Shown here: in pieces, positions 1 to 10,631 of the stretch
Position numbering within the stretch: the first letter of the stretch is position 1
How the letters are laid out: each line of letters begins with the position of its first letter
DNA from: Microbacterium sp. AG1240
GTDB taxonomy: Bacteria; Actinomycetota; Actinomycetes; Actinomycetales; Microbacteriaceae
Reading direction: 5' to 3'
NCBI RefSeq assembly: GCF_003635115.1
Contig: NZ_RBXJ01000003.1
Span: 11,324-75,323 of the forward strand
Length of the DNA stretch: 64,000 nucleotides
Position numbers and translations under genes: made by a program
Notes under the pieces: generated by a model
Seen by the model: only the letters and a program-made list of their open reading frames with translations
Database searches by the model: none
What the model was told of the DNA's origin: nothing

Positions 1-600
1 GGGCGGGGAGCGAGAACGAGACCGAGATCTCGCCGTTGCCGGAGAACCCGGTGGTCTGGAAGGCGGTGATGGTCTGCGCGACCGGCGCGTCGGCGGGGTA
101 GGTACCCGTCGTCGACCAGACACCGTTGGAGACGACGGCCGAACCGGTGCCCGGGATGCGGTCACCGTTCTCGTCGAGAACGTTCACGAACGAACCGTTC
201 TCACCGGTTCCGGTGAACGTGATCGTGCGGGAGTCGACCGTCTCGCCGGACTTCGGGCTCGTCACCGAGAAGACGGGCTTCGGAGCGGGGAGCGAGAACG
301 AGACCGAGATCTCGCCGTTGCCGGAGAACCCGGTGGTCTGGAAGGCGGTGATGGTCTGCGCGACCGGCGCGTCGGCGGGGTAGGTACCCGTCGTCGACCA
401 GACACCGTTGGAGACGACGGCCGAACCGGTGCCCGTGATGCGGTCACCGTTCTCGTCGAGAACGTTCACGAACGAACCGTTCTCACCGGTTCCGGTGAAC
501 GTGATCGTGCGGGAGTCGACCGTCTCGCCGGACTTCGGGCTCGTCACCGAGAAGACGGGCTTCGGAGCGGGGAGCGAGAACGAGACCGAGATCTCGCCGT
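1..600 (-). repeat. Near-identical 282-bp tandem repeats encoding Ig-like domains
   Basis: The same sequence recurs with an exact 282-bp period: for example AGCGAGAACG starts at 9, 291 and 573. The two copies spanning 9-290 and 291-572 differ by only a few bases (such as a G/T change at 157 versus 439, Pro versus Thr context). The next unit (about 600-860) keeps the protein pattern but has drifted strongly in DNA sequence. Near-identity at silent sites indicates recent duplication or gene conversion, so copy number may vary between strains and short-read assemblies may collapse it. Confidence 0.85.
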
Positions 601-946
601 CGCCGGAGAACCCGGTGAGCTGGTTGACGTACACGGTTTGAGCCACCGGTGCGTCGGCGGCGTACGTGCCCTGGGTCGACCAGGTGCCGTTGACGACCGT
701 CGTCGAGCCGGTGCCCGGGATGCGGTCACCGTTCGCGTCCAGCACGTTGATGCGCGAGCCGTTGGTTCCCTTACCGGTGAAGGTGACGGTGCGCGAGTCG
801 ACCGTCTGTCCGGACGTGGGGCTCGTCACCGAGAGGTCTGCGGGTGCGGCCTGTGCCGCGCTCGTGCCGAGGAGGGCGCCGGCCGAGCTCAGTGCGATGA
901 CGGCCGCGACGGCCGCCATCTTCTTCCATGTGGAAGTGATTTTCAC
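1..946 (-). CDS. Secreted Ig-like repeat surface protein (3' end outside window)
   Basis: The reading frame is open from a GTG at 946 to the left edge (315 codons visible), so the C-terminus is missing. A GAAGGAT ribosome site lies 4 nt before the GTG. The N-terminus is a Sec signal peptide: Lys and Trp-Lys-Lys near the start, an Ala/Val/Leu-rich core and an AQA-A type cleavage site near residue 34. Repeats of 94 residues follow, each starting with a [V/L]-[F/S]-V-T-S-P-x-S-G motif and ending FSLPAPKP, which resemble bacterial Ig-like beta-sandwich domains. The first repeat is diverged; later ones are nearly identical. A role as a cell-surface adhesin or structural protein is inferred from the architecture; no enzymatic motif is visible. 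The anchor type cannot be seen. Confidence 0.85.
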   Translation of the reverse strand, partial: MKITSTWKKMAAVAAVIALSSAGALLGTSAAQAAPADLSVTSPTSGQTVDSRTVTFTGKGTNGSRINVLDANGDRIPGTGSTTVVNGTWSTQGTYAADAPVAQTVYVNQLTGFSGDGEISVSFSLPAPKPVFSVTSPKSGETVDSRTITFTGTGENGSFVNVLDENGDRITGTGSAVVSNGVWSTTGTYPADAPVAQTITAFQTTGFSGNGEISVSFSLPAPKPVFSVTSPKSGETVDSRTITFTGTGENGSFVNVLDENGDRIPGTGSAVVSNGVWSTTGTYPADAPVAQTITAFQTTGFSGNGEISVSFSLPA

Positions 947-1103
947 GTGAATCCTTCGTATCGGGTGGTTCGGAGCACGCACCGCCGATGCCATCGACAG
1001 AGGAGACCTCTTCGATGAAGCCAACGGTTGCTTGTGTGCAATTGTTAACCGAAGCTACCAGAGGTCATCCAATCGAATTCCGGTTTGACTTCGAAGAGGA
1101 AGT

Positions 1104-1586
1104 ATGGCGACAGATACGAACGCACCCGAGGTGGATGAGCACGACGAAGTCATGGGAGCTCTCCGCGCCGTCCTGGCGATCACCGCTCGCGCCGTCGCGA
1201 ACAATGCCGAAGGGGCGCGGTTCGACGACGTCCGCCTCGTCGCGCTCGCATCACGGGGCTGGCCGCTCGAGCATCTGCCCTCGCGTCTCAATCGACCCCC
1301 CGAGAAGATCGCCGACGACGTCGCCCGACTCGCCGCTGAGCGGTTCGTCGCCTCGGCAGGCGCGGCCGAGACCGCGACGCTGCGCATACTCCCTCGCGGC
1401 GCTCAGCTCTTGGAAGACATCGCCGCCCGGTATCGTGCCGAATTCGAACGGGTGCTGCGCCGGCTCGACGACCGCCAACGCGAGGAGTTCCGCGAGGCCC
1501 TCGACACGTTCCCGGTCATAGATGCGCTGGCGCGAACCGACATCCTCACACTCGGACTCGCCCGCGCGGAGTCCGAAGAGGTATAG
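1104..1586 (+). CDS. MarR-like winged-helix protein
   Basis: This 160-aa protein starts at ATG 1104, with AGAGGAA placed correctly upstream. Residues 20-100 read as a winged helix (a pairing helix, a PPEKIADDVARLAAERF-like recognition region, then a wing before LPRGAQLL). A long amphipathic helix (EFERVLRRLDDRQREEFREA) follows, as in MarR dimerisation regions. It is diverged, so the family call rests on pattern and helix layout. It is transcribed away from the Ig-repeat gene and ends 9 bp before the convergent MarR gene at 1596. Target genes are unknown. The 157-bp gap upstream (947-1103) must hold divergent promoters; it contains an A/T-rich patch near 1038-1050. Confidence 0.6.
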   Translation: MATDTNAPEVDEHDEVMGALRAVLAITARAVANNAEGARFDDVRLVALASRGWPLEHLPSRLNRPPEKIADDVARLAAERFVASAGAAETATLRILPRGAQLLEDIAARYRAEFERVLRRLDDRQREEFREALDTFPVIDALARTDILTLGLARAESEEV

Positions 1587-1595
1587 CGACCGCGA

Positions 1596-2069
1596 TCAGA
1601 GCACGGGCCACGAATCCGGCTGCGGGCCCGCCTCGCCGGCGGCGGCCGCGAAAGCCCCCAGCGCGCGCCGGAGCTGCTCCTGACGCTCGGGCGGCACGTC
1701 GGCCAGCACGATCCGCAGTTCCTCCTTCCGCCGACGCATCACTTCGTCGACGAGCTCCGCGCCGCGGGACGTGGCCCGCACGAAGATCTCTCGCCGGCTC
1801 GCCGCGCTGGTCTCGCGCTCGACCCACCCACCACCGATCATCCGCTCGATCATGCGCGTCACGGTCGACGGAGCCACCCCGGCCCGTTCGGCCAGCGCTC
1901 CCATGCGCGTCGGGCCCTCTCGATGCAGGATGACGAGAATGCGGAACTGCGCGACCGTCACCTGTTCGAGCGCGGGCTCGAGCGACCGCGCAATGATCGC
2001 GAGCAGCGCGCCTGACGCATCGATCGTCGCCTGCATGACCTCGTCGGGTACGGACGATTCGTCGACCAT
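1596..2069 (-). CDS. MarR family transcriptional regulator
   Basis: The protein has 157 aa. I start it at ATG 2069, preceded by GAGAGG; the frame is open further upstream but that stretch is low-quality Arg/Ser-rich sequence. The MarR core is clear: VAQFRILVILHREGPTRMG, then the recognition helix APSTVTRMIERMIGGGWV, a wing containing SAASRREIFV, and a C-terminal dimerisation helix. It diverges from the type III polyketide synthase at 2259 with 189 bp between the starts, so control of that cluster (perhaps relieved by a phenolic ligand, as for many MarR proteins) is a reasonable inference. Confidence 0.85.
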   Translation of the reverse strand: MVDESSVPDEVMQATIDASGALLAIIARSLEPALEQVTVAQFRILVILHREGPTRMGALAERAGVAPSTVTRMIERMIGGGWVERETSAASRREIFVRATSRGAELVDEVMRRRKEELRIVLADVPPERQEQLRRALGAFAAAAGEAGPQPDSWPVL

Positions 2070-2258
2070 CGTCAGCCTCTCAGCTACTCGGACCCCCCGC
2101 GCACTGCCCTGTCGTTGCAGGGGCGATCGGCCATGCGCGCTGCTCGACAGCATACAAGTGCGAGCTTCGATCGTCGGCGGAGCCGGACGCACCATAGACG
2201 CCGGCAAGATGGTCCGCCAGACCGACCCCGGAGCCCCCGGTTATGCCTATGGTGAAGC

Positions 2259-3404
2259 ATGACTGCCAGCATCCTGGGGATCGGCACTGCGGTACCCGCT
2301 ACGCGCCTGCGACAGGGCGACGTGCGCGACCTCCTCGCGGAGCAGCCCGCCATCGACCGACGCGCGCGCCGCCTGCTCGGCGCGGCCTTCGATGCCGCCG
2401 CGATCGATACGCGCTACACGGTGCTCGGTGAGCTCGGCGGCGGCGACGCATCGGGCCTGAAGCTGCGCGACGGCACCCCGGCGCTGCGCGTGCCGTCGAC
2501 CGGCGAGCGCAACGCCGAGTACCGCCGCGCGGTGCCGACGCTGTTCGCGGCCGCAGCCCGCGACGCCCTGGCCCGATCCGGTGTCGACCCCACGGAGGTC
2601 ACGCACGTCATCACCGTGTCGTGCACGGGGATGTTCGCGCCCGGCCCCGACTATCTGCTAGTGCGCGACCTCGGGCTCTCGCCTGCGACCGAGCGCTACC
2701 ACCTCGGATTCATCGGTTGCGCCGCGGCCATCCCCGGCCTCCGGGCCGCCGCCCGGATCGCGGCAGCGCAGCCCGACGCGGTCGTCCTCGTGGTGTGCGC
2801 GGAGCTGTGCTCCCTGCACATCCGCAGTTCGAACGACCCCGAGCAGATCGTCGCAGCATCGGTCTTCGCCGACGGCGCGGCCGCGGCGGTCGTGAGCGCC
2901 GATCCCGCCCGGCAGGTCGGTCGCCGCCTCGATCTCGACGGGTTCGGCACCCGCCTCACCGAGGACGGCGAGCAGGACATGGTGTGGACCGTCGGCGACG
3001 AGGGGTTCGAGATGACCCTCACCGCCCAGGTGCCGCGCATCATCGGACGCGAGATCGAGGCGGTCGCCCTCGACCTCTTCGGCGGCACCGCGGCCGTCGA
3101 CGCGTGGGCGGTGCACCCGGGCGGGCGCAGCATCCTGGACCGCGTCGAGGACGGCCTCGCCCTCGACCCGAGCGCTCTCGCCGACTCGCGCGACGTGCTG
3201 CGCGAGTACGGCAACATGTCGAGCGCGACCATCCTCTTCGTGCTGCGACGCATGCTGGAGCACGACCGTCGCGAGGGCGAGCGACTCGCGGTGCTCGCCT
3301 TCGGACCCGGACTCACGATCGAGGCCGCGCGGATGTCGGTGCGCGGGGTCGAGGCGCCCGCCGACGCGATCCGCGACCTGGTCTCGGGCGCCACCGGACT
3401 CTGA
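2259..3404 (+). CDS. Type III polyketide synthase (chalcone/stilbene synthase family)
   Basis: This 381-aa protein has the normal length for a type III PKS. The Cys-His-Asn triad is visible: C154 in GFIGCAAAIPG, H286 in WAVHPGGRSILD, and N319 in EYGNMSSATILF. Such homodimeric enzymes condense an acyl-CoA starter with malonyl-CoA units, often to alkylresorcinols or pyrones in actinobacteria. It is the first gene of a three-gene unit with a methyltransferase (7 bp downstream) and a flavin hydroxylase, followed by a convergent UbiA gene. This order resembles the Streptomyces srsABC phenolic-lipid genes. The starter unit cannot be read from sequence. A TATGGT box lies only 5 nt before the ATG, so translation may be leaderless or use the weak GGTGAAG. 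Confidence 0.92.
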   Translation: MTASILGIGTAVPATRLRQGDVRDLLAEQPAIDRRARRLLGAAFDAAAIDTRYTVLGELGGGDASGLKLRDGTPALRVPSTGERNAEYRRAVPTLFAAAARDALARSGVDPTEVTHVITVSCTGMFAPGPDYLLVRDLGLSPATERYHLGFIGCAAAIPGLRAAARIAAAQPDAVVLVVCAELCSLHIRSSNDPEQIVAASVFADGAAAAVVSADPARQVGRRLDLDGFGTRLTEDGEQDMVWTVGDEGFEMTLTAQVPRIIGREIEAVALDLFGGTAAVDAWAVHPGGRSILDRVEDGLALDPSALADSRDVLREYGNMSSATILFVLRRMLEHDRREGERLAVLAFGPGLTIEAARMSVRGVEAPADAIRDLVSGATGL

Positions 3405-3411
3405 TCGCGCG

Positions 3412-4104
3412 ATGAGCATGCGCGAACGTGCGGTCGATCTCACGGAGATCATGGACGACCCCGACTGCGACCCGGTACGCCTCGCCGCCACCTATCGTCG
3501 CTTCGACACCGTCAACCGGCTCGTCGCCGGATGGGGCGGCGTGTATCGCACACGCCTGCGGCCGTACCTGAGGAGCCTGGGCCGACCGGCGCGCGTGCTC
3601 GACCTGGGCTCCGGCGGCGGCGACCTCGTCGCCCGGCTCGACGCCCTCAGCCGGAAGGACGGGCTCGTCGCCGACTGGACGGGCGCCGATCCCGACCCGC
3701 GGGCGCATGAGGCCGCGCGAGGGCGGAGCTCGAGCAGCATCCGTTTCGTGCGCGCCGATTCGTCCGAACTCCTCGCCGCGGGCGAGACCTTCGACGTCGT
3801 CGTGTCGAACCACGTGCTGCACCACCTCTCCCCCGCGGCACTGACCCGCTTCGCCGCCGACTCGCTCGCCCTGTCGCGGGGCACCGTGCTGCACGCCGAC
3901 ATCGAGCGCGGGCGCCTCGCCTATGCGCTCTACGGGATCGGGGTCGCCCCCCTCGCCCCCGGCACCTTCCTTCATACCGACGGACTGCGGTCGATCCGCC
4001 GCAGCTACCGCGCCGCCGAACTCGCCGATGCCCTCGGCCGGCCGTGGCGCGTCGACCGACCCGCGCCGTTCCGTCTGCTCGCGACGGGAGCAGGACGTGC
4101 ATGA
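3412..4104 (+). CDS. Class I SAM-dependent methyltransferase
   Basis: The protein has 230 aa. Motif I (VLDLGSGGGDL, residues 62-72) binds SAM, an acidic residue follows in TGADPDP, and the later VVSNHVLHHL segment is typical of small-molecule methyltransferases. It lies between the type III PKS and the flavin monooxygenase; its stop overlaps the next start by 8 bp. O- or C-methylation of the polyketide ring is the likely role, by analogy with SrsB in phenolic-lipid clusters. ATG 3412 follows the PKS stop by 7 bp; an in-frame ATG at 3418 is an alternative. Confidence 0.85.
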   Translation: MSMRERAVDLTEIMDDPDCDPVRLAATYRRFDTVNRLVAGWGGVYRTRLRPYLRSLGRPARVLDLGSGGGDLVARLDALSRKDGLVADWTGADPDPRAHEAARGRSSSSIRFVRADSSELLAAGETFDVVVSNHVLHHLSPAALTRFAADSLALSRGTVLHADIERGRLAYALYGIGVAPLAPGTFLHTDGLRSIRRSYRAAELADALGRPWRVDRPAPFRLLATGAGRA

Positions 4105-5218
4105 CGCGGTGATCGTCGGTGCCGGGCCGGTGGGGATTTTGCTGGCCGGGCGCCTGCATCGCGCCGGGCTCGACGTCGTCGTGCTCGAGAAGAGGCCCGA
4201 AGCATCACCGGGCTCGCGGGCGATCGGCCTGCACGCCCCGGTTCTCGCCGCCCTCGAAGCATCCGGGGTCACCGAGCGGTTGTTGGCCGACGCGCTGCGC
4301 GTGGAGCGCGGCGAGGCACGATCGGGCGGCCGACTCCTCGGCGAGGTGCGCTTCGACCGGCTCTCTGCGCGGTTCCCGTTCGTGGCGACCCTCCCGCAGT
4401 CCGCCACGGAGGCGGTGCTGGCCGTCGACGCGCCGGCCGTCCGCCGTGGCGTCGACGTGACGGCCGTGCGCCCCCACGGCGACCGGGTGCGCGTGTGCGT
4501 GAACGGCGCCGAGCCCCTCTTCGCCCGCGTCGCGGTGGTGGCCGCCGGCGTCGGGGCGCGCGGTCTCGTGTTCCGCGAGGGCGGCGTGGCCGTGCGCGAG
4601 TACCCCGACCGCTATCTGATGGCCGATCTCACCGCCCCGGGCGGACCGGTGGCCGTCGTGCACCTCGACGACGGCGGCGTGCTCGAGTCGTTCCCGCTCC
4701 CCGGCGGACGACGACGGTTCGTCGCGTGGGACGCCGGTGAACACGACGGTCCCGCCGCCCGCACCGAGCGACTGCGCATCGCCCTCGACAGGCGGGGCGA
4801 GCACGAGGCCGCCGCCGAACTCACGGCGGCGTCGTCGTTCCGCGTGCGGCGCGCCGTCTCCTCCGGTCTCGTGCGCGACGGGCTGCTGGTCATCGGCGAC
4901 ACCGCCCACGAGGTCAGCCCGATCGGCGGCCAGGGCATGAACCTCGGCCTCCTCGACGCGGCCACGCTCGCCCCGCTCCTGATCGAGTGGGTGCGAGCCG
5001 ATCGCCGCCCCGACGCCGACCTGCGACGCTGGGAGCGCGGGCGCATCGCCTCGGCCCGGACTGCGGCGCGGCTGGCCGCGATGAATACCTCGCTCGGTCG
5101 TCCGATGGGCCCGACCGGTGACGCGCTCCGCCGCGCCGCCCTCCGCGTCGCGCTCGGCACCCCCGCGGGCCGCGCCGTCGCCCACGCCTACGCGATGGGC
5201 CTCGACCGCGCGGCGTGA
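4097..5218 (+). CDS. FAD-dependent aromatic monooxygenase-like oxidoreductase
   Basis: I use GTG 4097, which overlaps the methyltransferase stop and has GGGAG upstream. The frame is open to 3923, but that part duplicates methyltransferase sequence in another frame. The product is 373 aa. It shows the N-terminal FAD Rossmann motif VIVGAGPVGILLAGRLHRAG followed by a VLEKR acidic turn, and the second FAD motif GDTAHEVSPIGGQGMN. These are group A flavoprotein hydroxylase signatures (PHBH fold, FAD_binding_3). The central DG motif is degenerate. Ring hydroxylation or oxidation to a quinone is the expected step after polyketide formation and methylation. Confidence 0.85.
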   Translation: MHDAVIVGAGPVGILLAGRLHRAGLDVVVLEKRPEASPGSRAIGLHAPVLAALEASGVTERLLADALRVERGEARSGGRLLGEVRFDRLSARFPFVATLPQSATEAVLAVDAPAVRRGVDVTAVRPHGDRVRVCVNGAEPLFARVAVVAAGVGARGLVFREGGVAVREYPDRYLMADLTAPGGPVAVVHLDDGGVLESFPLPGGRRRFVAWDAGEHDGPAARTERLRIALDRRGEHEAAAELTAASSFRVRRAVSSGLVRDGLLVIGDTAHEVSPIGGQGMNLGLLDAATLAPLLIEWVRADRRPDADLRRWERGRIASARTAARLAAMNTSLGRPMGPTGDALRRAALRVALGTPAGRAVAHAYAMGLDRAA

Positions 5219-5239
5219 GAGGGTCACCCCGTCGACGGC

Positions 5240-6082
5240 TCAGCCGCTGAGCGCCGAACCCGTCGCCACCAGTTGCGCGGCCAGCAGCAGCGCTGCCAGC
5301 ATCACGAAGCGGAACACCGTGCGATCGGGCGGGCGCACGAGGGCACGGATGCCGGTGGCCACCGCCACGACGCCGACGGCCGCCGCGAACAGCCACCCGG
5401 GCCACGCGATCCGGCCGAGGTCGCCGTCGACGGGACCGAGGAGCACGGCGGCCGCTCCGATGAAGAGTCCCGCCACCGCGAGGAGCGCAGATGCACGGGG
5501 CCCGATGCGATGCGGGAACCCGCGCACCCCGGTCGCCCGGTCGTCGTCGAGGTCGGGGAGCACGTTGGTCAGGTGCACCGCCGCTCCGAGAGCCGCACCC
5601 GCGATCGCGGCCCAGAACGGGGCGAGGGTCGGCGAGGGAGCGGAGAGGGTCGCCAGCGACGGGAAGACCCCGAAGCTGACGAGGAACGGCACGAGCGAGA
5701 AGGCCGACGACTTCATCCCCGCGTTGTACGCCCAGGCCCCGGCGATCATGAGGGCCTGACCCGCCAGCATCCCCCATCCGAGCACCGCCGACAGCGCCAG
5801 CGACGCGACGACCGCACCGACCGCGACACCGAGTGCGAGCTGCACCGACACGACGCCCGCGGCGATCGGCTTGTCGGTGCGTCCCACGGCGCGATCGCGG
5901 CCGGCGTCGATGGCGTCGTTGGAGAGGCCGACCGAGATCTGGTTGCACAGCACCGACGCGACGAGCAGAGCGATGCGCGCGGCATCGAGTCCTGTCGCGA
6001 TGCCGAGCGCGAGCGAGAGAGCCGTGACGACGAGCGCCGGACCGGGATGAGTGGAGCCCCAGAGCGCCCGCGCCGTCTTCAT
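5240..6082 (-). CDS. UbiA family prenyltransferase
   Basis: This 280-aa integral membrane protein has about eight or nine hydrophobic helices. Both Asp-rich motifs of UbiA enzymes are present: N55-DAID-AGRD (to residue 63, followed by RTDKP) and DLDDD at 177-181. These bind the Mg-prenyl diphosphate. UbiA enzymes prenylate aromatic or quinone acceptors. It converges on the monooxygenase gene with a 21-bp gap, so prenylation of the locus product is a plausible but unproven link; a housekeeping role (menaquinone-type) is the alternative. A TAACGT box at 6089-6094 lies 6 nt before the ATG, suggesting a leaderless transcript. Confidence 0.88.
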   Translation of the reverse strand: MKTARALWGSTHPGPALVVTALSLALGIATGLDAARIALLVASVLCNQISVGLSNDAIDAGRDRAVGRTDKPIAAGVVSVQLALGVAVGAVVASLALSAVLGWGMLAGQALMIAGAWAYNAGMKSSAFSLVPFLVSFGVFPSLATLSAPSPTLAPFWAAIAGAALGAAVHLTNVLPDLDDDRATGVRGFPHRIGPRASALLAVAGLFIGAAAVLLGPVDGDLGRIAWPGWLFAAAVGVVAVATGIRALVRPPDRTVFRFVMLAALLLAAQLVATGSALSG

Positions 6083-6101
6083 GCTCCGACGTTACCCGCG
6101 C

Positions 6102-6917
6102 TCACTTCTTCTTCTTGCCCAGGCCGCTCGCGATGTCGGGCACGGAGCGGTGGAGGTCGCGCGGCGGTCGCTCGTAGTCGGCGACGGGCGGTCGGTCGGG
6201 GATCTCGATCTCGTCGGGTTCGAGTCGCTCGTAGGGGATGCTGCTCAACAGATGCGCGATCGCGTTCAGACGCGAGGCGCGCTTGTCGTCGCTCTCGATC
6301 GTCCACCACGGCGCTTCGTCGATGTCGGTGGCGTCGAACATGGCGTCCTTCGCCCGCGAGTAGTCCTCCCACCGCACGATCGACTCGAGGTCGGTGGGCG
6401 AGAGCTTCCACCGCCGCATCGGGTCGTTCACGCGGGAGGCGAAACGATCCTGCTGCACGCCGTCGGAGACCGAGAACCAGTACTTCAGCACGATGATGCC
6501 GTCGGCGACGAGCAGGCGCTCCACGATGGGCGTCTGCACGAGGAAGCGCTGGTACTCCTCGTCGGACGAGTACCCCATCACGCGCTCGACGCCCGCTCGG
6601 TTGTACCAGGAGCGATCCATGAGCACGATCTCCCCCGCCGCCGGGAGCCGCTCGATGTAGCGCTGGAAGTACCACTGCCCGCGCTCGCGATCCGACGGCT
6701 GGGGCAAGGCCACCACCCGCGCGTGGCGCGGGTTGAGGTACTGCATCACGCGTTTGATCGCGCCGCCCTTGCCCGCAGCATCCCGGCCCTCGAAGATGAC
6801 CAGCACCCGCGCGCCGACCGACGTCACCCACTGCTGCATCTCGACGAGCTCGATCTGCAACCGCTCGAGCTCCGCCTCGTACGCCTTCTTCGGAACCCGC
6901 TTGACCTTCTTCGACAC
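6102..6917 (-). CDS. ppk2: Polyphosphate kinase 2
   Basis: PPK2 transfers phosphate between polyphosphate and nucleotides. The roughly 271-aa length, the P-loop GRDAAGKGG near residues 46-54, and the downstream lid/Walker B segment MDRSWYNRAGVERVMG identify a one-domain class I PPK2. An upstream in-frame GTG exists at 6923, but it overlaps the GAAGGAG ribosome site, so I use the GTG at 6917, which has a 5-nt spacing. The C-terminus ends in four lysines. It is transcribed in the same direction as clpB, 57 bp downstream of the clpB stop, and could be read through from it. Confidence 0.92.
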   Translation of the reverse strand: MSKKVKRVPKKAYEAELERLQIELVEMQQWVTSVGARVLVIFEGRDAAGKGGAIKRVMQYLNPRHARVVALPQPSDRERGQWYFQRYIERLPAAGEIVLMDRSWYNRAGVERVMGYSSDEEYQRFLVQTPIVERLLVADGIIVLKYWFSVSDGVQQDRFASRVNDPMRRWKLSPTDLESIVRWEDYSRAKDAMFDATDIDEAPWWTIESDDKRASRLNAIAHLLSSIPYERLEPDEIEIPDRPPVADYERPPRDLHRSVPDIASGLGKKKK

Positions 6918-6974
6918 GTGCACTCCTTCGCCGCGATGCGTCTCGATCGACGGTCGAAGGAGGCACGCGCCAGC

Positions 6975-9143
<2,169 letters not shown>

Positions 9144-9169
9144 GCGGTCTCCTGGAAATCGGTGGGCAC

Positions 9170-9202
9170 TCGATAAAAGTTGAGTGCGTCTGACTCAACT
9201 TT
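9170..9202 (-). promoter_or_regulatory. clpB promoter with perfect HAIR (HspR) operator
   Basis: On the minus strand, -35 TTGAGT (9193-9198) and -10 TATCGA (9170-9175) are separated by 17 bp. The inverted repeat TTGAGT-N7-ACTCAA (9180-9198) matches the known HAIR consensus CTTGAGT-N7-ACTCAAG. Flanking bases extend it to 10-bp arms (9176-9202). It covers the -35 box and the spacer, so HspR binding would block RNA polymerase until heat shock. Confidence 0.88.
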
Positions 9203-9256
9203 ATCAGTGCCCCCTCCTTCCCACCAGCCCTGTCGGCGGAGGACTACGGTGATGCC

Positions 9257-10612
9257 GTGACGACGCCCGCACCGAGAGAACCGCGCACACCGCCGCCGAG
9301 CTCCGCAGACCGACGCGCCTTCGGACGGGAGGCTCGGCAACGGCTTCCGCGCCGCGATCTGGCGCTGCTCACCACGACCGGTCGCGACCCTCTCGGCGTC
9401 CTCGCCTCGCAGAACGCCTCGCGGGTGCCCGAGCTCGTGCCCATGCGCGCGGAGCGCATGTCGGCCAGCGTCTTCGCGTTCTATCGCGGAGCCGCCGCCG
9501 TCATGGCGGCCGACCTCGCGCGCGATGCGAGCACGGGGATCGCCGTGGCATCCTGCGGTGACGCGCACGTGGCGAACTTCGGGTTCTACGCCTCGCCGCA
9601 GCGCTCGCTCGTGTTCGACCTCAACGACTTCGACGAGGCCGCATGGGCGCCGTGGGAGTGGGACCTCAAGCGGCTCGTCACCAGCGTCGTCCTGGCCGGC
9701 CAGGAGACGTCCCGCGACGACCGCGTCGTGCGGGAGTCTGCGGCCGCGGCCGTGCGCACCTACGCGCGGGTGCTCGATCGCCTGGTCGAGCGCGACCCGC
9801 TCGCGCGATACTTCGAGCACTTCAGCCCGCACGAGCTGCTCGACTCCTACGACCCGCAGTCGCGGAGCGTCGTCGTCGAGGCCATCCGCGACGCCAAGCG
9901 CCGCACGGGCAAACGTGCGGTGCGCAGGCTCACGACCGAGGGGGACGGCGGCCGCCTCGCCTTCGTCGACCAGCCCCCGACCACCGTCCACGTCGACCTC
10001 GACACCACCCGCCTCATGCTCGCCGTCGACGGCGACTACCGCGCCTCGGTGAACGTCGACGTGCGGATGCTGCTCTCCCACTACGAAGCCGTCGACGTCG
10101 TGCTGCGCGTGGTCGGCGTCGGCAGCGTCGGCACGCGCTGCTTCCTCGTGCTGCTGCAGGACGGCGACGGGCACGCGCTCATGCTGCAGGGAAAGGAGGC
10201 GGGGCGGAGCGTTCTGGAGCAGTACGGCGGAGCCCACCAGCCCGCCGCGCTGACCGAGGTGGTCGCCGCTTCCGGCGAGGGCGCTCGCGTGGTCTCGCTG
10301 CAACGGGTGCTGCAGGCGGTGTCCGACCCGTTCCTCGGTCATGTCCGCGGCCCCGATCGCGACTTCTACGTGCGCCAGTTCCACGACATGAAGGGTGGGA
10401 TCGAGATGGTCGAACTCGACGACGCCCCCTTCCAGCGCTACGCACAGGCATGCGCGGCCACCCTCGCCCGAGCGCACGCCCAGTCGCCGAACGCCGCCGC
10501 CGTCGCCGGCTACGCGGGCGGCGGCCGGGCCCTCGCCGATCCGATCGTCGACTGGGCCTACGCGTACGCCGATCTCACCCGCACCGACCACGCCGCCTTC
10601 GCGGCCGCCTGA
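9257..10612 (+). CDS. DUF2252 domain protein
   Basis: The protein has 451 aa and matches the DUF2252 pattern throughout: R-x-x-R-M near residue 65, FYRGAA, a GDAHVANFG motif near residue 100, then VFDLNDFDEA and WEWDLKRL. The GDxHxxNFG and FDLNDFD motifs resemble phosphotransferase/kinase-like active sites, but no function is established for the family. GTG 9257 is preceded by TACGGT (9245-9250) at 6 nt, which fits a leaderless mRNA. It diverges from clpB with 113 bp between the starts; that gap contains the HAIR element, so an effect of HspR on this gene is possible. Confidence 0.85.
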   Translation: MTTPAPREPRTPPPSSADRRAFGREARQRLPRRDLALLTTTGRDPLGVLASQNASRVPELVPMRAERMSASVFAFYRGAAAVMAADLARDASTGIAVASCGDAHVANFGFYASPQRSLVFDLNDFDEAAWAPWEWDLKRLVTSVVLAGQETSRDDRVVRESAAAAVRTYARVLDRLVERDPLARYFEHFSPHELLDSYDPQSRSVVVEAIRDAKRRTGKRAVRRLTTEGDGGRLAFVDQPPTTVHVDLDTTRLMLAVDGDYRASVNVDVRMLLSHYEAVDVVLRVVGVGSVGTRCFLVLLQDGDGHALMLQGKEAGRSVLEQYGGAHQPAALTEVVAASGEGARVVSLQRVLQAVSDPFLGHVRGPDRDFYVRQFHDMKGGIEMVELDDAPFQRYAQACAATLARAHAQSPNAAAVAGYAGGGRALADPIVDWAYAYADLTRTDHAAFAAA

Positions 10613-10631
10613 CCCCGATCGGTCCGCTCGA

